A stretch of 64,000 nt of DNA, from positions 1,426,001 to 1,490,000 of the forward strand of contig JAGTPG010000002.1 in assembly GCA_018195615.1 (NCBI GenBank). The letters run 5' to 3'. Under the pieces are notes generated by a model. The model did no database searches, was not told where the DNA came from, and was given only the letters and a program-made list of their open reading frames with translations. The stretch's first letter is position 1; every line of letters starts with the position of its first letter. Positions 55,199-64,000 of the stretch are shown piece after piece. This stretch comes from Streptomyces tuirus (GTDB lineage Bacteria > Actinomycetota > Actinomycetes > Streptomycetales > Streptomycetaceae). A program made the translations under genes and the position numbers.

Positions 55199-56352
55199 TC
55201 ACTTCCCCCAGATCTCGCGGTACGCCGCGCGGTACCCCTTGGGGTCCCAGGAGGACTTGCCGCCGCTGTTGCCGGCCGTGGTGATGTGGGCCGGGGCGAC
55301 GTAGCCGCTGGCGGGCTTTCCGGCGAAGGCGCGGTTGAACTCGTCGACGATCTGCCAGCCCTGCTCCGACAGCGGCTCGGGAACGGTCCCCGTCTGGAAC
55401 TGCTTGCTGTTGATGCGCTGGAAGGCGGACGGGTCGCCGTCGCCCGCGCCGATGTTGAACGGGGCGCCGTTGCCCTGCTTGCCCGAGGCCCTCAGTGAGG
55501 GGGCGGCGTCGGCGAAGTAGAGGTCGTTGATGGCGATGGAGTGGGTCCACTTGGTGCCGAAGCGGGACAGCAGGGCCGACACTTCCTGAGGAGTGCGGTT
55601 GCTGGCGTCGGCGATGGGGATGTTCGACGTCGTCAGGACATTGACGTCGGAGCAGGTGGCGAGCTCCTTCTCGATCAGATCGGACTTGCCCTTGGCGAAG
55701 GGGATGGAGGCGTCAGTGAAGACCACCACTCCCGCCCGGCCGTTGGACTGGCTGATGACCCAGTCGGCACTGATCTTCGCTACGTCCTGGACCCTCGTCG
55801 TGACGTTGGTGAAGAGCTTCGGGCTCTTGCTGGGGCCGGGAGCGTCCACTGCGTGCCAGCCGATGAGAGGGATACCGGCGGCATTGGCCTGGGCGACCTG
55901 CTGGGCGGTGGACTTGGGGTCGAAGCCCGACAGCACGATGCCGGCGGGCTTGACGGCGACGGCCTGGCCGAGGGCGGCCTGGATGCCGGCCGGGGTGCCC
56001 TGGCCGTCGATGATCCGCATCTTCCAGCCGATGGCCTTCGCGGCTTCCTTGACTCCCTCGGCGGCGCCGGCGACTCCGGGTTGGTCATGCTTTGGGCGAC
56101 GTAGACGATGGTCTTGCCGGGGGTCGCCTTGGGGCCGGTGGTGGGGCCGTTCCAAGGGGCGTTGACGTCCTCGGCCGCCCCGACGGCCTTCTTGGCCTTG
56201 GCGAGGGTGGCGGGGCAGCCGGCCTTCCCGGAGCCGACGGTGGTGGCGGCGCTGGTCTGCGAACCGCGGGTGCAGCCGACGGCGGAGGCGGTGACCAGGG
56301 CGAGGACGGCTATGGCTCTCAGGGGCGCCTTGCCTGCGAGGTGTTGGGACAT
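55199..56352 (-). CDS. Sugar ABC transporter substrate-binding lipoprotein (one frameshift)
   Basis: ATG 56352 follows AAGGAG. Signal with APLRAIAVLALVTASAVGC (lipobox VGC). About 384 residues of the type I periplasmic-binding fold: GKTIVYVAQSMTNP, then after a lost G near 56083 (CCGGGAGTC) VKEAAKAIGWKMRIIDGQG, VKPAGIVLSGFDP, WVISQSNGRAGVVVFTDAS and HSIAINDLYFADAAPS. Members bind ribose, xylose and other sugars. It precedes transketolase and follows permease and ATPase genes on the same strand. Confidence 0.8.
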
Positions 56353-56470
56353 GAGTGAACTCCTTGCTGACGTACAGGAGGGGATGGCGGCGAGGTGCGA
56401 TGCGGGAAGGGTCCCTGTGCCTCGGTCGCGGGGGCACGACCGGAGAGGGCGTGGGCCGCTGGTGGGCCGT

Positions 56471-57673
56471 TCAGCCCTGGTCCGCCGGGGCGGACGGCGG
56501 GCGAGGATCGGATTCACCGGCGGCAGGAACCGAGTCGGAAGGCAGGGGCGGCTGGGACAGGGACGTGCGGGTGGCGTTGGCCCCTGCGCGCAGCCTGCGG
56601 CGGGCTGAGTAGCCGGCCAGGCCGACGGCGAGGAGGAGGGTTCCGCCGTTGAACAGGGACGTGGCCCAGAACTCGGCGCCGAGCTGCTGGATGCCGGCGA
56701 GGCCGATGGCGAGGATGGCGACGGCGACGACGGTGCCGGCGGCGTTGGCGCGACCAGGCTTGATGGCGGTGGAGCCGAGGAGCGCGCCCACGAAGGCGGG
56801 GAGCAGGTAGTCCATGCCGACGCTGGGGTTGCCGATCTGCTGCTGGGCGGCGAGCAGGACCCCGGCGCAGCCGACCACGATGCCGGAGCCGGCGAAGGCG
56901 TAGATGCCGTAGCGGCGGGTGGGGATGCCGACCAGGTCGGCGGCGCGGGCGTTGGAGCCGATGACGTACAGGTAGCGGCCGAGCGGCAGCCGCTCCAGCA
57001 GCAGCCACAGGACGACGGCGAGGCCGAGGACGTAGAAGGCGGGCACCGGCAGCCCGAGGAACGTCGAGTCGTAGAGGTCGGTGAAGGCCGGGGGCAGTCC
57101 GGTCGGGCCGGGGACGATGCGGGCGCCGTCGGTGATCCAGCCGGTGCAGGCGTACAGCACGCTGCCGGTGCCGAGGGTGGCGATGAAGGAGTCGATCCTG
57201 GCGAACTCGACCAGCAGGCCGTTGAACACGCCGATCAGGCCGCCGCCGACGATGACGACGAGGCAGGCCAGCGGCCAGGACCAGCCGTTGTGAACGATGA
57301 GCTGCATCGCCAGGACGTGGGCGAAGCCGAGCCCGTAGCCGACGGACAGGTCGAACTTGCCGGTGACGATGGGGATCATCGCGCCGAGGGCCAGCATCGC
57401 CGGAATGGACTGGTTGGACAGGATCGACGAGGCATTGCCCAGGGTCGGGAAGGTGTCCGGCAGGGCGACGGAGAAGGCGAGGAACAACAGGACGGTGAGA
57501 GTGAGCAGGCCGTAGGTGCCGATCAGGTGGCCGCGTACACGGCCGGCGGCGCCCGCGCCTCGTGACGGCTCGGCGGGCGCGGTGGCGTTCGGGCGGGGAG
57601 TCGAGGGCGTGCTGGTGTCATCCTCGGGCGTGGACCGCTGTGCGCGGCGGGTGGATTCTGTCTCGGTGGCCAT
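56471..57673 (-). CDS. Sugar ABC transporter permease, RbsC-like
   Basis: About 400 residues from ATG 57673, which overlaps the ATPase stop by one base (TGATG). A polar N-terminus of ~45 residues precedes ten or so membrane segments starting LIGTYGLLTLTVLLFLAFS; the family loop ALGAMIPIVTGKFDLSVG and IDSFIATLGTGSVLYACTG are typical of ribose/xylose permeases. The C-terminal tail is Pro- and Ser-rich. Works with the ATPase at 57673 and the lipoprotein at 55199. Confidence 0.87.
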   Translation of the reverse strand: MATETESTRRAQRSTPEDDTSTPSTPRPNATAPAEPSRGAGAAGRVRGHLIGTYGLLTLTVLLFLAFSVALPDTFPTLGNASSILSNQSIPAMLALGAMIPIVTGKFDLSVGYGLGFAHVLAMQLIVHNGWSWPLACLVVIVGGGLIGVFNGLLVEFARIDSFIATLGTGSVLYACTGWITDGARIVPGPTGLPPAFTDLYDSTFLGLPVPAFYVLGLAVVLWLLLERLPLGRYLYVIGSNARAADLVGIPTRRYGIYAFAGSGIVVGCAGVLLAAQQQIGNPSVGMDYLLPAFVGALLGSTAIKPGRANAAGTVVAVAILAIGLAGIQQLGAEFWATSLFNGGTLLLAVGLAGYSARRRLRAGANATRTSLSQPPLPSDSVPAAGESDPRPPSAPADQG

Positions 57674-59239
57674 CAGTGGGTGCCCGTTCCGGTCAGCGCC
57701 GGCATGGCCGACGCGGCGTGGGTGAGTTCGGTGACGGTGAGGGCTTCGCCGGACAGTTCCGCCGTCACGCCGCCCCGGACGAAGACCAGAGCGCGGTGGC
57801 ACACGTCGGCGACCTCTTCGAAGTCGGTGGAGATGAGCAGGACGGCGAGTCCCGCGGTGAGGGCGTCGTCGAGGAGCCGGTAGATCTCGGCCTTGGCGCC
57901 GACGTCGACGCCCGCGGTGGGCTCCTCGAGAATCACCACGCGGCGGCTGAGCCGCAGCCAGCGGCCGATCATGATCTTCTGCTGGTTGCCGCCGGAGAGG
58001 GTGGCGATCGGCGCCTCGGGGTCGGCGGGTCGCACTTCGAAGCGCTCGACGAGCGAGCGGGCCTCGGCACGTTCGCGTGCGGGGCTGATCCAGCTCCAGG
58101 GGGAGCGTGCGTCGGCGCGCGGGTTGGCCAGGAAGTTCTCGCGCACGGTGAGTTCGAGGGCGCAGCCCTCCTCCTGGCGGTTGCTGGTGACGAAGCCGAT
58201 GCCCGCGTCGACGGCGGCGGTGACCGATCCGGGGCGGTATGGCCTGCCGTCGAGGAGCACGTCGCCGCCGGTGAGGGGGCGGGCTCCGGCGAGGGCGCGG
58301 CCGAGGTCCATGTGGCCGGCTCCGGTGAGGCCGACCATGCCGAGGACCTCACCGGCGCGCAGTTCCAGGTCGATCGGGCCGACGCCCTCGGCGGTGACGC
58401 CGTTCAGGTGCAGCACGGTGGGCGCGGGGGCGCCGCTGGTGCGGGGGCGGGCGGCCGGTGACTCTCCGGTTCGTGGCCGACGATGTCGTGCACGATGCGT
58501 TCGGGCCGTGGTCGGCGAGGATGCCCTCGCTGATGAGGTGTCCGTCGCGCAGCACGGCGAAGCGGTCGGCGACCTGGTAGACCTCGTCGAGGCGGTGGCT
58601 GACGTAGACGATGGCGTGGCCGCGGTCGCGCAGGGTGTGCAGGACGTCGAAGAGCCGGGCGCAGTCGGCGGCGGGCAGGCTGGCGGTGGGCTCGTCGAGG
58701 ACGATGAGGCGGGCGCGGGTGGACAGCGCGCGTGCGATGGCGACCAGGGATCGCTCGGCGCGGGTGAGGTCGGTGACGGCAGCGTCGGGGTCGAGGTGAC
58801 CGGCGACGATGTCCAGGGCCTCGGTGCAGCGCCGGCGTACCTGCCGCCAGGAGACGAGTCCGCCGCGGCGGGGGAAGCCGGTGCCCAGGGCGACGTTCTC
58901 AGCCACCGACATCCACTCCACGAGGCCGAGGTCCTGGTGGATGAAGGACATCTCGGTGGATGCGGCTTCGGTGCCGAGTGGATGGCCGGCCACGGTCACC
59001 TGGCCTTCGTCGGCGCGGTAGACGCCGGCGAGGATCTTGATAAGTGTGGATTTTCCGGCCCCGTTGTGCCCCAATAGGGCAAGGACGCTGCCTGCGCGGA
59101 TGTCGAGGTCGACGTCGGCGAGGGCGAGGGTGCCGCCGAACCGCTTGCGCAGTCCGCGGATGGTCACCAGCGGCTCCGTGGCCGCGTGGCTGTCGGACGG
59201 TGGGGCGCAGGATGCTGTGTCGTCGGGAGCGTCGTTCAC
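57673..59239 (-). CDS. Sugar ABC transporter ATP-binding protein, RbsA-like with two NBDs (frameshifted)
   Basis: GTG 59239 follows GGAGAGAAG. The first nucleotide-binding domain is complete: Walker A GHNGAGKST, signature LTRAERSLVAIARAL, Walker B LIVLDEPTAS and H-loop YVSHRLDEVY. Between 58499 and 58455 two bases seem lost; the second domain then reads LHLNGVTAEGVGPIDLELR with a degenerate Walker A (GLTGAGHMDLGRAL) and signature LSGGNQQKIMIGRWL. The arrangement is that of ribose-type importers. Order ATPase-permease-binding protein is unusual but shared by many actinobacterial clusters. Confidence 0.78.
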
Positions 59240-59300
59240 GGACTTCTCTCCGGGATCTGTAGGCCGAGGACCGATCCATCGGCTCGCCCAGAATCCTGAA

Positions 59301-59322
59301 CTCATCCCAGCATGCTGGTCAA
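59301..59322 (-). promoter_or_regulatory. Putative promoter and operator of the sugar importer operon
   Basis: On the minus strand TTGACC (59317-59322) is followed about 18 bases on by CAGGAT. Between them lies the perfect 12-base palindrome CCAGCATGCTGG (59307-59318), well placed for a repressor such as the neighbouring IclR protein. The -10 is poor, so this is a suggestion. Confidence 0.4.
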
Positions 59323-59350
59323 TACTCCCGTAGGCTTTTATTGCCCCAAA

Positions 59351-59393
59351 GTTACGGCGGCCGTACGGAAAGATTCCGTACGGCCGCCGTAAC
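59351..59393. terminator. Perfect 20-bp hairpin after IclR gene
   Basis: Arms 59351-59370 and 59374-59393 are perfectly complementary with a 3-base loop. It lies between the IclR stop (minus strand) and the importer operon promoter; the minus-strand sequence after it is AACTTTGGGGCAATAAAAG. Most likely a terminator for the regulator gene, though such a long palindrome could also bind protein. Confidence 0.65.
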
Positions 59394-59441
59394 GGTCACC
59401 GGTCGTTCGGCGGGGGCCACTCGTGCGGCACCCCGCGCGAT

Positions 59442-60236
59442 TCATCCGCCGTTCGCGGGCACCCCCTGCGGGATCATGGGGTTCTCCAGCCCCGCCGCGA
59501 TGGCACGAAGGTCCTTGAGCAGCGCCGCGCGGAACTCGTCGTCGAGCCGCGCCTTGAGCACGGTGACGCTGATCGCGAAGGGCGACGAGTCGGTGCGGAA
59601 CCCCGCCACCGGCACGGCCAGGCACACGATGCCCGCCGTCGCTTCCTCGTCGTCGATCGCATAGCCCCGCTCCCGGGTCGCGGCCAGGTCCTCCAGCAGC
59701 GCGGCCGGAGAGGTGAGGGACCGCTCACTGAGCGCGGGCAGGGCGCGCCCGCGCAGCCGGTCCTCGGCCACCGCCGGATCCAGCGTCGACAGGATGGCCT
59801 TTCCGGTCGCCGTGCAGTTGGCGGGGAAGCGGTCGCCGATGTTGGCGGTCAGTCGCAGCGGCTGGGTGCCGTCGTACCTGGCGAGGTAGAGCACGTCGAG
59901 GCCGTCGAGGACGGCGACCCGGGCTGTCTCCCGGGAGATGTGCGCGCTGCGGCGGCACAGCTCGTAGAAGTCGCGCAGCTGGTCCACGGTGGACAGATAG
60001 CGGCCACCCAGTTCCACCAGCTTGCGCCCCAGACCGAAGCCGGTCCCGTTGCGCGTGATCATGCCCGCGGCCTCCAGGGAGGCACAGAGGTTGCCCGTCG
60101 AGGACTTCGGCAGGTCCAGGGCCCGCGCGATCTCACTGACCGACAGCGGGCGGCCCTCCGCCTCGCCGAGCGTGTCCAGGATCGCCACGGCCCGCGTCAC
60201 CGCCGGCACCAGACTTCCCGGGTCGCTTGCGCTCAC
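59442..60236 (-). CDS. IclR-family transcriptional regulator
   Basis: 264 residues from GTG 60236 (GGAG 6 bases upstream); a GTG at 60248 is the alternative. HTH: SVSEIARALDLPKSSTGNL. Effector domain: VAVLDGLDVLYLARYDGTQ, FPANCTATGKAILSTLDP and AGIVCLAVPVAGFRTD. It lies between the sugar importer operon (same strand) and the divergent cyclase/dehydrogenase operon, and may control both. The 180-base divergent region has partial repeats (GTTCGTCG, CCGAACGAC) but no clear operator. Confidence 0.87.
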   Translation of the reverse strand: MSASDPGSLVPAVTRAVAILDTLGEAEGRPLSVSEIARALDLPKSSTGNLCASLEAAGMITRNGTGFGLGRKLVELGGRYLSTVDQLRDFYELCRRSAHISRETARVAVLDGLDVLYLARYDGTQPLRLTANIGDRFPANCTATGKAILSTLDPAVAEDRLRGRALPALSERSLTSPAALLEDLAATRERGYAIDDEEATAGIVCLAVPVAGFRTDSSPFAISVTVLKARLDDEFRAALLKDLRAIAAGLENPMIPQGVPANGG

Positions 60237-60415
60237 CGTCAACTCCACCCATCATTCTGTTCGTCGTTCAGCATGTTGTTATTGTCCCTCGTGTCGCCCG
60301 AACGACAATGCCGTCGGCGCACGCTTTGCCGTCGAGTCTCCCAAGATTCCCGACCGTAGCGCGCCTTGCGGGCCGGCCGACGACACCCTCCGAGCCTTGG
60401 AGCGCTGAGCACCAC

Positions 60416-61368
60416 ATGACTGATTCCCCGCCTCCCCCTCCGAGCCAGACAACGGACCCCGCGTCTCGCGCCAGGAGTTCGACTCCCTCTTCGACACCCT
60501 CAGGACCTGGGGGCGCTGGCCCCTCGCGGACCGGGGCGCCTGGAACCGGGTAACCGCCGAGCACGTCCAGCGAGCCACCGCACTGGTGCGCACCGGGACC
60601 GTCGTCCCGATGGCCCTGCCCTGGAACACGGTGCCCGGCCCGGACAACGGCAAGCCGGCCTTGCACTACATGTCCGAGCTGGGTGACATCGAGGCCCCGG
60701 AGCCCTCCTGCCACAAGGACTTCATCGCCGTGGACTACCACGGCAAGGGCGTCAGCCACCTCGACGCGCTGTCCCACATCGCCTACCGGGGACAGCTGTA
60801 CGACGGCCGCACCGCCGCCGAGGTCGTCGACGCCAGGGGCGCGCACTTCGGCGCCGTCTCCTCGCTGGGCCCCCTGGTGACCAAGGGCGTCCTGATCGAC
60901 ATGCCCGCCGTCCTCGGCACCGACTGGCTGGAGCCGGGCCGGGCCGTGCACGCCGACGATGTCCTCGCCGCCGAGAAGACGCTCGGCGTGACCATCGGCG
61001 AGGGTGACGCGGTGCTGCTGCGCTCCGGCCACTTCCGCCGCCGCAGGGAGCTCGGCGCCTGGAACCCGGACAACGCCAGCGCCGGCTTCCACGTGGACGT
61101 CATGCCGCTGCTGGCGGAACGGGCGATCGCCCTACTCGGCGGGGACGGCGACAGCGACGTGCGGCCCTCCCCGGTCGAGGGGGTGTCCTCCCCCATCCAC
61201 GCGCTCGCCATCACCGCGATGGGCGTGCCGCTGCTGGACAACCTCGACCTTGAGGCCCTCTCCGCAGCCTGCTCGGAGGCCGGCCGCCACGAGTTCATGA
61301 TGACCGTGGCCCCGCTGAACGTCCCCGGCGGCACCGGCTCGCCCGTCAACCCGGTGGCCGTGCTGTGA
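60416..61368 (+). CDS. Cyclase-family (kynurenine formamidase-like) hydrolase (one frameshift)
   Basis: The first ~18 residues (MTDSPPPPPSQTTDPASR) are in one frame; after an apparent lost base near 60462 the protein continues VSRQEFDSLFDTLRTWGRW to the stop. About 317 residues. The metal motif of PF04199 is YHGKGVSHLDALSHIAY, a variant of HxGTHxDxPxH, and VLLRSGHFRRRREL follows. Members hydrolyse formamides, lactones or cyclic amides. Coupled by TGATG to the next dehydrogenase, suggesting they act on the same sugar acid or lactone. Confidence 0.75.
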
Positions 61369-62435
61369 TGGGGCGCGCCGCCCTGCGCGTGGGTGTCAGC
61401 AGGGACTTCCTCGACGCCGACGGACGCAACGTCTGGGGCGACATCCGCCTCGGCGAACTCGACGCCGCCTGCATCGACTGGCACTACCTGCCGCGCACCA
61501 CAGGCGAGCTCCTCGCCGCAGACGTCGACGGACTGGACGCCGTACTGTTCGCCGCGCCCGCCGTCACCGAGCGCACCTTCGCCGGGGCCACCCGGCCGCC
61601 CCTGCTCTTCGCCCGCTTCGGCGTCGGCTACGACACCGTCGACCTCGACGCCTGCACCCGGCACGGCGCGCTGGTCACCATCACCCCCGACGGCGCCCGC
61701 CGCCCCGTCGCCACCGCCGCGCTCGCCCTGCTGCTGGCCGTCCTGCACAACCTGGTCGCCAAGGACCGGCTGGTGCGCGAGGGACGCTGGGCCGAGAAGG
61801 AGCAGTGGATGGGCCAGGGCCTCACCGGCCGCCGCATCGGCCTGCTCGGGCTCGGCAACACCGCAGGCGACCTGGTGGAACTGCTCCGCCCGTTCGGGGC
61901 CGAGATCATCGCCTACGACCCGTACTGCCTGCCCGCCACCGCCGAACGCCTCGGAGCCCGGCTGACGGACGCCGACACGGTGCTGGCCGAAGCCGACGCG
62001 GTGATCGTGATGTGCGCGCTCACCGAGGAGACCCATCACCTGGTCGATGCCCGCCGGCTCGCCCTGATGAAGCCCTCGGCCGTCCTGCTCAACGTCGCCC
62101 GCGGCCCCATCGTGGACGAGAAGGCGCTGATCGAGGCGCTGCGCGTGCGCCGTATCCGCGCCGCCGGGCTCGACGTGTTCGAGAGCGAGCCGCCCGCGCC
62201 GGACAACCCGCTGCTGACTATGGACAACGTCGTTCTGAGCCCGCACGCGCTGGCCTGGACGGACGAGATGTCGGCCGGCAACGGCGGCAGCGCGGTGCGG
62301 GCGATCCTCGACATCGCCGACGGACGCCCCCCTCGCTTCGTCGTCAACCGCGACGCCCTCGACCTGGCCGCCGTCAAGGAACGGCTGGAGACACTGGCAG
62401 CCCGCGGCCCGGCCCCACTGGGAGCTTCCTCATGA
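61368..62435 (+). CDS. D-isomer-specific 2-hydroxyacid dehydrogenase
   Basis: 355 residues from ATG 61368, overlapping the cyclase stop as TGATG. NAD motif IGLLGLGNTAGDLVELLRP; catalytic Arg in LLNVARGPIVDEK, Glu in LDVFESEPPAP and His in VVLSPHALAWT. The early catalytic part is atypical (DFLDADGRNVWGDIRLGEL). Reduces a 2-keto acid or oxidises a 2-hydroxy acid. Its stop overlaps the next gene as ATGA, so four genes from the cyclase on form one operon. Confidence 0.87.
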   Translation: MGRAALRVGVSRDFLDADGRNVWGDIRLGELDAACIDWHYLPRTTGELLAADVDGLDAVLFAAPAVTERTFAGATRPPLLFARFGVGYDTVDLDACTRHGALVTITPDGARRPVATAALALLLAVLHNLVAKDRLVREGRWAEKEQWMGQGLTGRRIGLLGLGNTAGDLVELLRPFGAEIIAYDPYCLPATAERLGARLTDADTVLAEADAVIVMCALTEETHHLVDARRLALMKPSAVLLNVARGPIVDEKALIEALRVRRIRAAGLDVFESEPPAPDNPLLTMDNVVLSPHALAWTDEMSAGNGGSAVRAILDIADGRPPRFVVNRDALDLAAVKERLETLAARGPAPLGASS

Positions 62436-63379
62436 CGGCCGAAGCGAAGATGACCGTCGCGTCACAGACCGTCGGCTTCCTGGGGCTCGGCGCGATGGGC
62501 CTCCCCATGGCGACCAACCTGGTCAAGGCCGGGTTCGACGTCATCGCCTGGAACCGCAGCCGCCCGGCGCTGGAAGCGGCCGGCGCGGCCGGATGCCGTA
62601 CGGCCGCCGACCCGGCCGAGGTGGCCGCCGCCACGTCCGTGGTCATCACCATGCTGCCCGACCTCCCGCAGGTCGAAGCGCTGCTCCAGGCCGGGGACGG
62701 ACTCCTCGCCCCGCCCGGCCGGGCGATGGACACCCTGGTCGTCATGGGCACGGTCTCCCCCGTCCGGGTGCGGGCCCTGGCCGGCGACCTGACCGCACGC
62801 GGCGTCACGGTCGTCGACGCCCCTGTCAGCGGGGGCGTGACCGGCGCCGCGCAAGGCACCTTGTCGGTCATGGTGGGCGCCGAACCGGCTCCCTACGACA
62901 GGGTCCTGCCCTACCTGGAGGCCATGGGCGGGACGGTGCGCCGCATGGGCGGTGTCGGCGCCGGTTCGCTCACCAAAGCGTGCAACCAGCTCGTCGTCGC
63001 GGGCACGCTCGTCTCCCTCGCCGAGGCGGTGCTGCTCGCCGAACGCGGCGGACTGGACACCGAGGCCCTGCTGGACGTACTGGCCGGCGGCCTCGCCCGC
63101 TCCGAGGTCCTCACCCAGAAGCACCACCACCTCTCCCACAGCGACTTCACCGCCTCAGGGCCCGCGCGCTACCTGCTGAAGGACCTCGGTTTCGTGCAGG
63201 ACAGCGCCGACGACGAGCGGGTCTCCCTCCCGCTCGCCGACACCGTCACCGGGCTGTACCGAGCCGTCGAGGACCAGGGCCTGGGCGAATACGACAACAG
63301 CGTCGTCCTGCGGCTCCTCCGAGGCGCCGAGCCCGCGGGCGCACGCGAGATCCCACACCCGTACCACACGAAGGGCTGA
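62432..63379 (+). CDS. 3-hydroxyisobutyrate dehydrogenase / tartronate semialdehyde reductase family
   Basis: 315 residues, intact. NAD(P) motif GFLGLGAMGLPMATNLVKA, substrate motif VVDAPVSGGVTGAAQGTL and catalytic Lys in GAGSLTKACNQLVVAG. The fold is that of beta-hydroxyacid dehydrogenases, which include GarR/GlxR and 6-phosphogluconate dehydrogenase. In this operon it may reduce a semialdehyde from sugar-acid breakdown. ATG 62432 overlaps the previous stop; GGGAG lies upstream. Confidence 0.87.
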   Translation: MTAEAKMTVASQTVGFLGLGAMGLPMATNLVKAGFDVIAWNRSRPALEAAGAAGCRTAADPAEVAAATSVVITMLPDLPQVEALLQAGDGLLAPPGRAMDTLVVMGTVSPVRVRALAGDLTARGVTVVDAPVSGGVTGAAQGTLSVMVGAEPAPYDRVLPYLEAMGGTVRRMGGVGAGSLTKACNQLVVAGTLVSLAEAVLLAERGGLDTEALLDVLAGGLARSEVLTQKHHHLSHSDFTASGPARYLLKDLGFVQDSADDERVSLPLADTVTGLYRAVEDQGLGEYDNSVVLRLLRGAEPAGAREIPHPYHTKG

Positions 63380-63382
63380 ACC

Positions 63383-64000
63383 ATGCAGGTAGGAATCGTC
63401 GGACTGGGCCGCATGGGCGGCAACATGGCCGCACGTTGGCGCGACCGCGGGCACGAGGTGCTCGGCTACAGCCGCACCTCCCCGACCGTGACGTGTCGTC
63501 CCTGGAGGAACTCGCCCAGAAGCTCGCCGCCCCGCGCGTGGTGTGGCTGATGCTCCCGGCGGGCGATCCGACTCGTGACGCTCTGCGGCAGCTGGCGAGT
63601 CTGCTGTCCCCCGGCGACGTGGTCGTCGAGGGCGGCAACTCCCGTTTCAGCGACGACACCGAGCACGCCGCGCTGCTCGCCGAACACGGCATCGGGTACG
63701 TCGACTGCGGCGTCAGCGGTGGCGTCTGGGGCCGCGAGAACGGTTACGCCGTGATGTGCGGCGGCTCGGACGAGCATGTGAAGCGGGTCTGGCCGCTGCT
63801 TCGGTCACTGGCCCCGGAGGAGGACGGCATCGTCCACGCCGGCCCGGTCGGCGCGGGCCACTACGCCAAGATGGTCCACAACGGCATCGAGTACGGCATG
63901 ATGCAGGCCCTCGCCGAGGGCTACGAACTGCTGGAGGCCAGCGAGTACGTGCCCGACGTGCCGAAGGTGCTCGCCTCCTGGCGGCACGGCACGGTCGTGC
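63383..64000 (+). CDS. gnd: 6-phosphogluconate dehydrogenase, decarboxylating, N-terminal part (one frameshift; runs off window)
   Basis: ATG 63383, 3 bases after the previous stop. NAD motif VGIVGLGRMGGNMAARWRD; one G lost near 63478 (CCCCGGACC) changes frame, and the protein goes on as RDVSSLEELAQKLAAPRVV, EGGNSRFSDDTEHAALL, DCGVSGGVWGRENGYAVM (family signature) and GAGHYAKMVHNGIEYGMMQ with catalytic Lys and His. It looks like the short NAD-dependent (GntZ/YqeC) class. It makes ribulose 5-phosphate from 6-phosphogluconate, feeding the transketolase/transaldolase pair. The 3' part is outside the window. Confidence 0.85.

Noticed and set aside
1..64000. CGGAG as a true mutational or methylation hot spot
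   Set aside because: Many CGGAG sites are intact (for example around 47816), and other lost bases lie in different G/C contexts, so a general short-run deletion bias fits better.
1..64000. CRISPR arrays, tRNA or rRNA genes, and PKS/NRPS biosynthetic genes
   Set aside because: No regularly spaced repeats, no cloverleaf or rRNA stretches, and no carrier-protein or ketosynthase motifs were seen on either strand.

Overview
The window reads as the chromosome of a high-GC actinomycete, most likely Streptomyces or a close relative. Coding regions have almost exclusively G/C third positions, GTG starts are common, many operon genes overlap by ATGA or GTGA, and the content is typical of the genus: IclR, TetR, LacI and Ser/Thr kinase proteins, lipoprotein and Tat-type binding proteins, and pectate lyases. 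A TTA (bldA-type) codon is present in one gene. I see no tRNA, rRNA or CRISPR array. About thirty genes carry what looks like the loss of a single G or C, mostly in a short G/C run. I annotate these as one gene each and flag the break, because the protein reads through perfectly in the next frame; sequencing or assembly error is the simplest explanation, though real decay cannot be excluded.

Region 1 (1-3.9 kb): the C-lobe end of a Ser/Thr kinase, a 4,5-dihydroxyphthalate-decarboxylase-like protein, a TPR protein and a decayed P-type ATPase fragment. Region 2 (3.9-18.0 kb, all minus strand): a 13-gene operon with a polyamine-type ABC importer, class III aminotransferase, aldehyde dehydrogenase, two aspartoacylase/succinylglutamate-desuccinylase-type deacylases, three FAD amine oxidases (two in tandem), an aldo/keto reductase and a HAD hydrolase. 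A divergent IclR regulator sits at its head. It looks like uptake and stepwise oxidation of an amine or acylated amine.

Region 3 (19.6-33.4 kb): RidA and Ohr on the plus strand face a long minus-strand operon across a strong bidirectional terminator. The operon encodes, in transcription order, a DUF1185 protein, an enamidase-like amidohydrolase, ferredoxin, ferredoxin reductase, alpha/beta hydrolase, LigA- and LigB-type extradiol dioxygenase, a hydratase-aldolase, ring-hydroxylating dioxygenase alpha and beta, a 91-residue protein, a dihydrodiol dehydrogenase, a tiny protein, an aldehyde dehydrogenase and a cysteine hydrolase. This is a complete upper pathway for an aromatic, perhaps N-containing, substrate and is the most interesting system in the window. 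An OsmC protein, an NMT1/SsuA-type ABC importer and an ornithine-cyclodeaminase-like protein follow on the plus strand (33-38 kb).

Region 4 (38.2-40.8 kb): a TetR gene divergent from an AhpD-like peroxidase and MFS transporter, with two near-identical palindromic operators. Region 5 (40.8-47.8 kb) is a mobile patch: a translationally coupled tyrosine recombinase / HTH / zinc-finger recombinase trio, a second 3'-end remnant of the same recombinase family, a methyltransferase between them, a Tn3 transposase remnant, a DUF6585 gene and an intact solo TnpB element with a recognisable right end.

Region 6 (47.9-51.8 kb): a LacI regulator divergent from two secreted pectate lyases, with a promoter and operator visible. 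Region 7 (51.8-64 kb): transaldolase and transketolase, a sugar ABC importer, an IclR regulator, a cyclase-family hydrolase, a D-2-hydroxyacid dehydrogenase, a 3-hydroxyisobutyrate-dehydrogenase-type reductase and a 6-phosphogluconate dehydrogenase cut by the window edge. Together these suggest import of a plant-derived sugar or sugar acid that feeds the pentose phosphate pathway.
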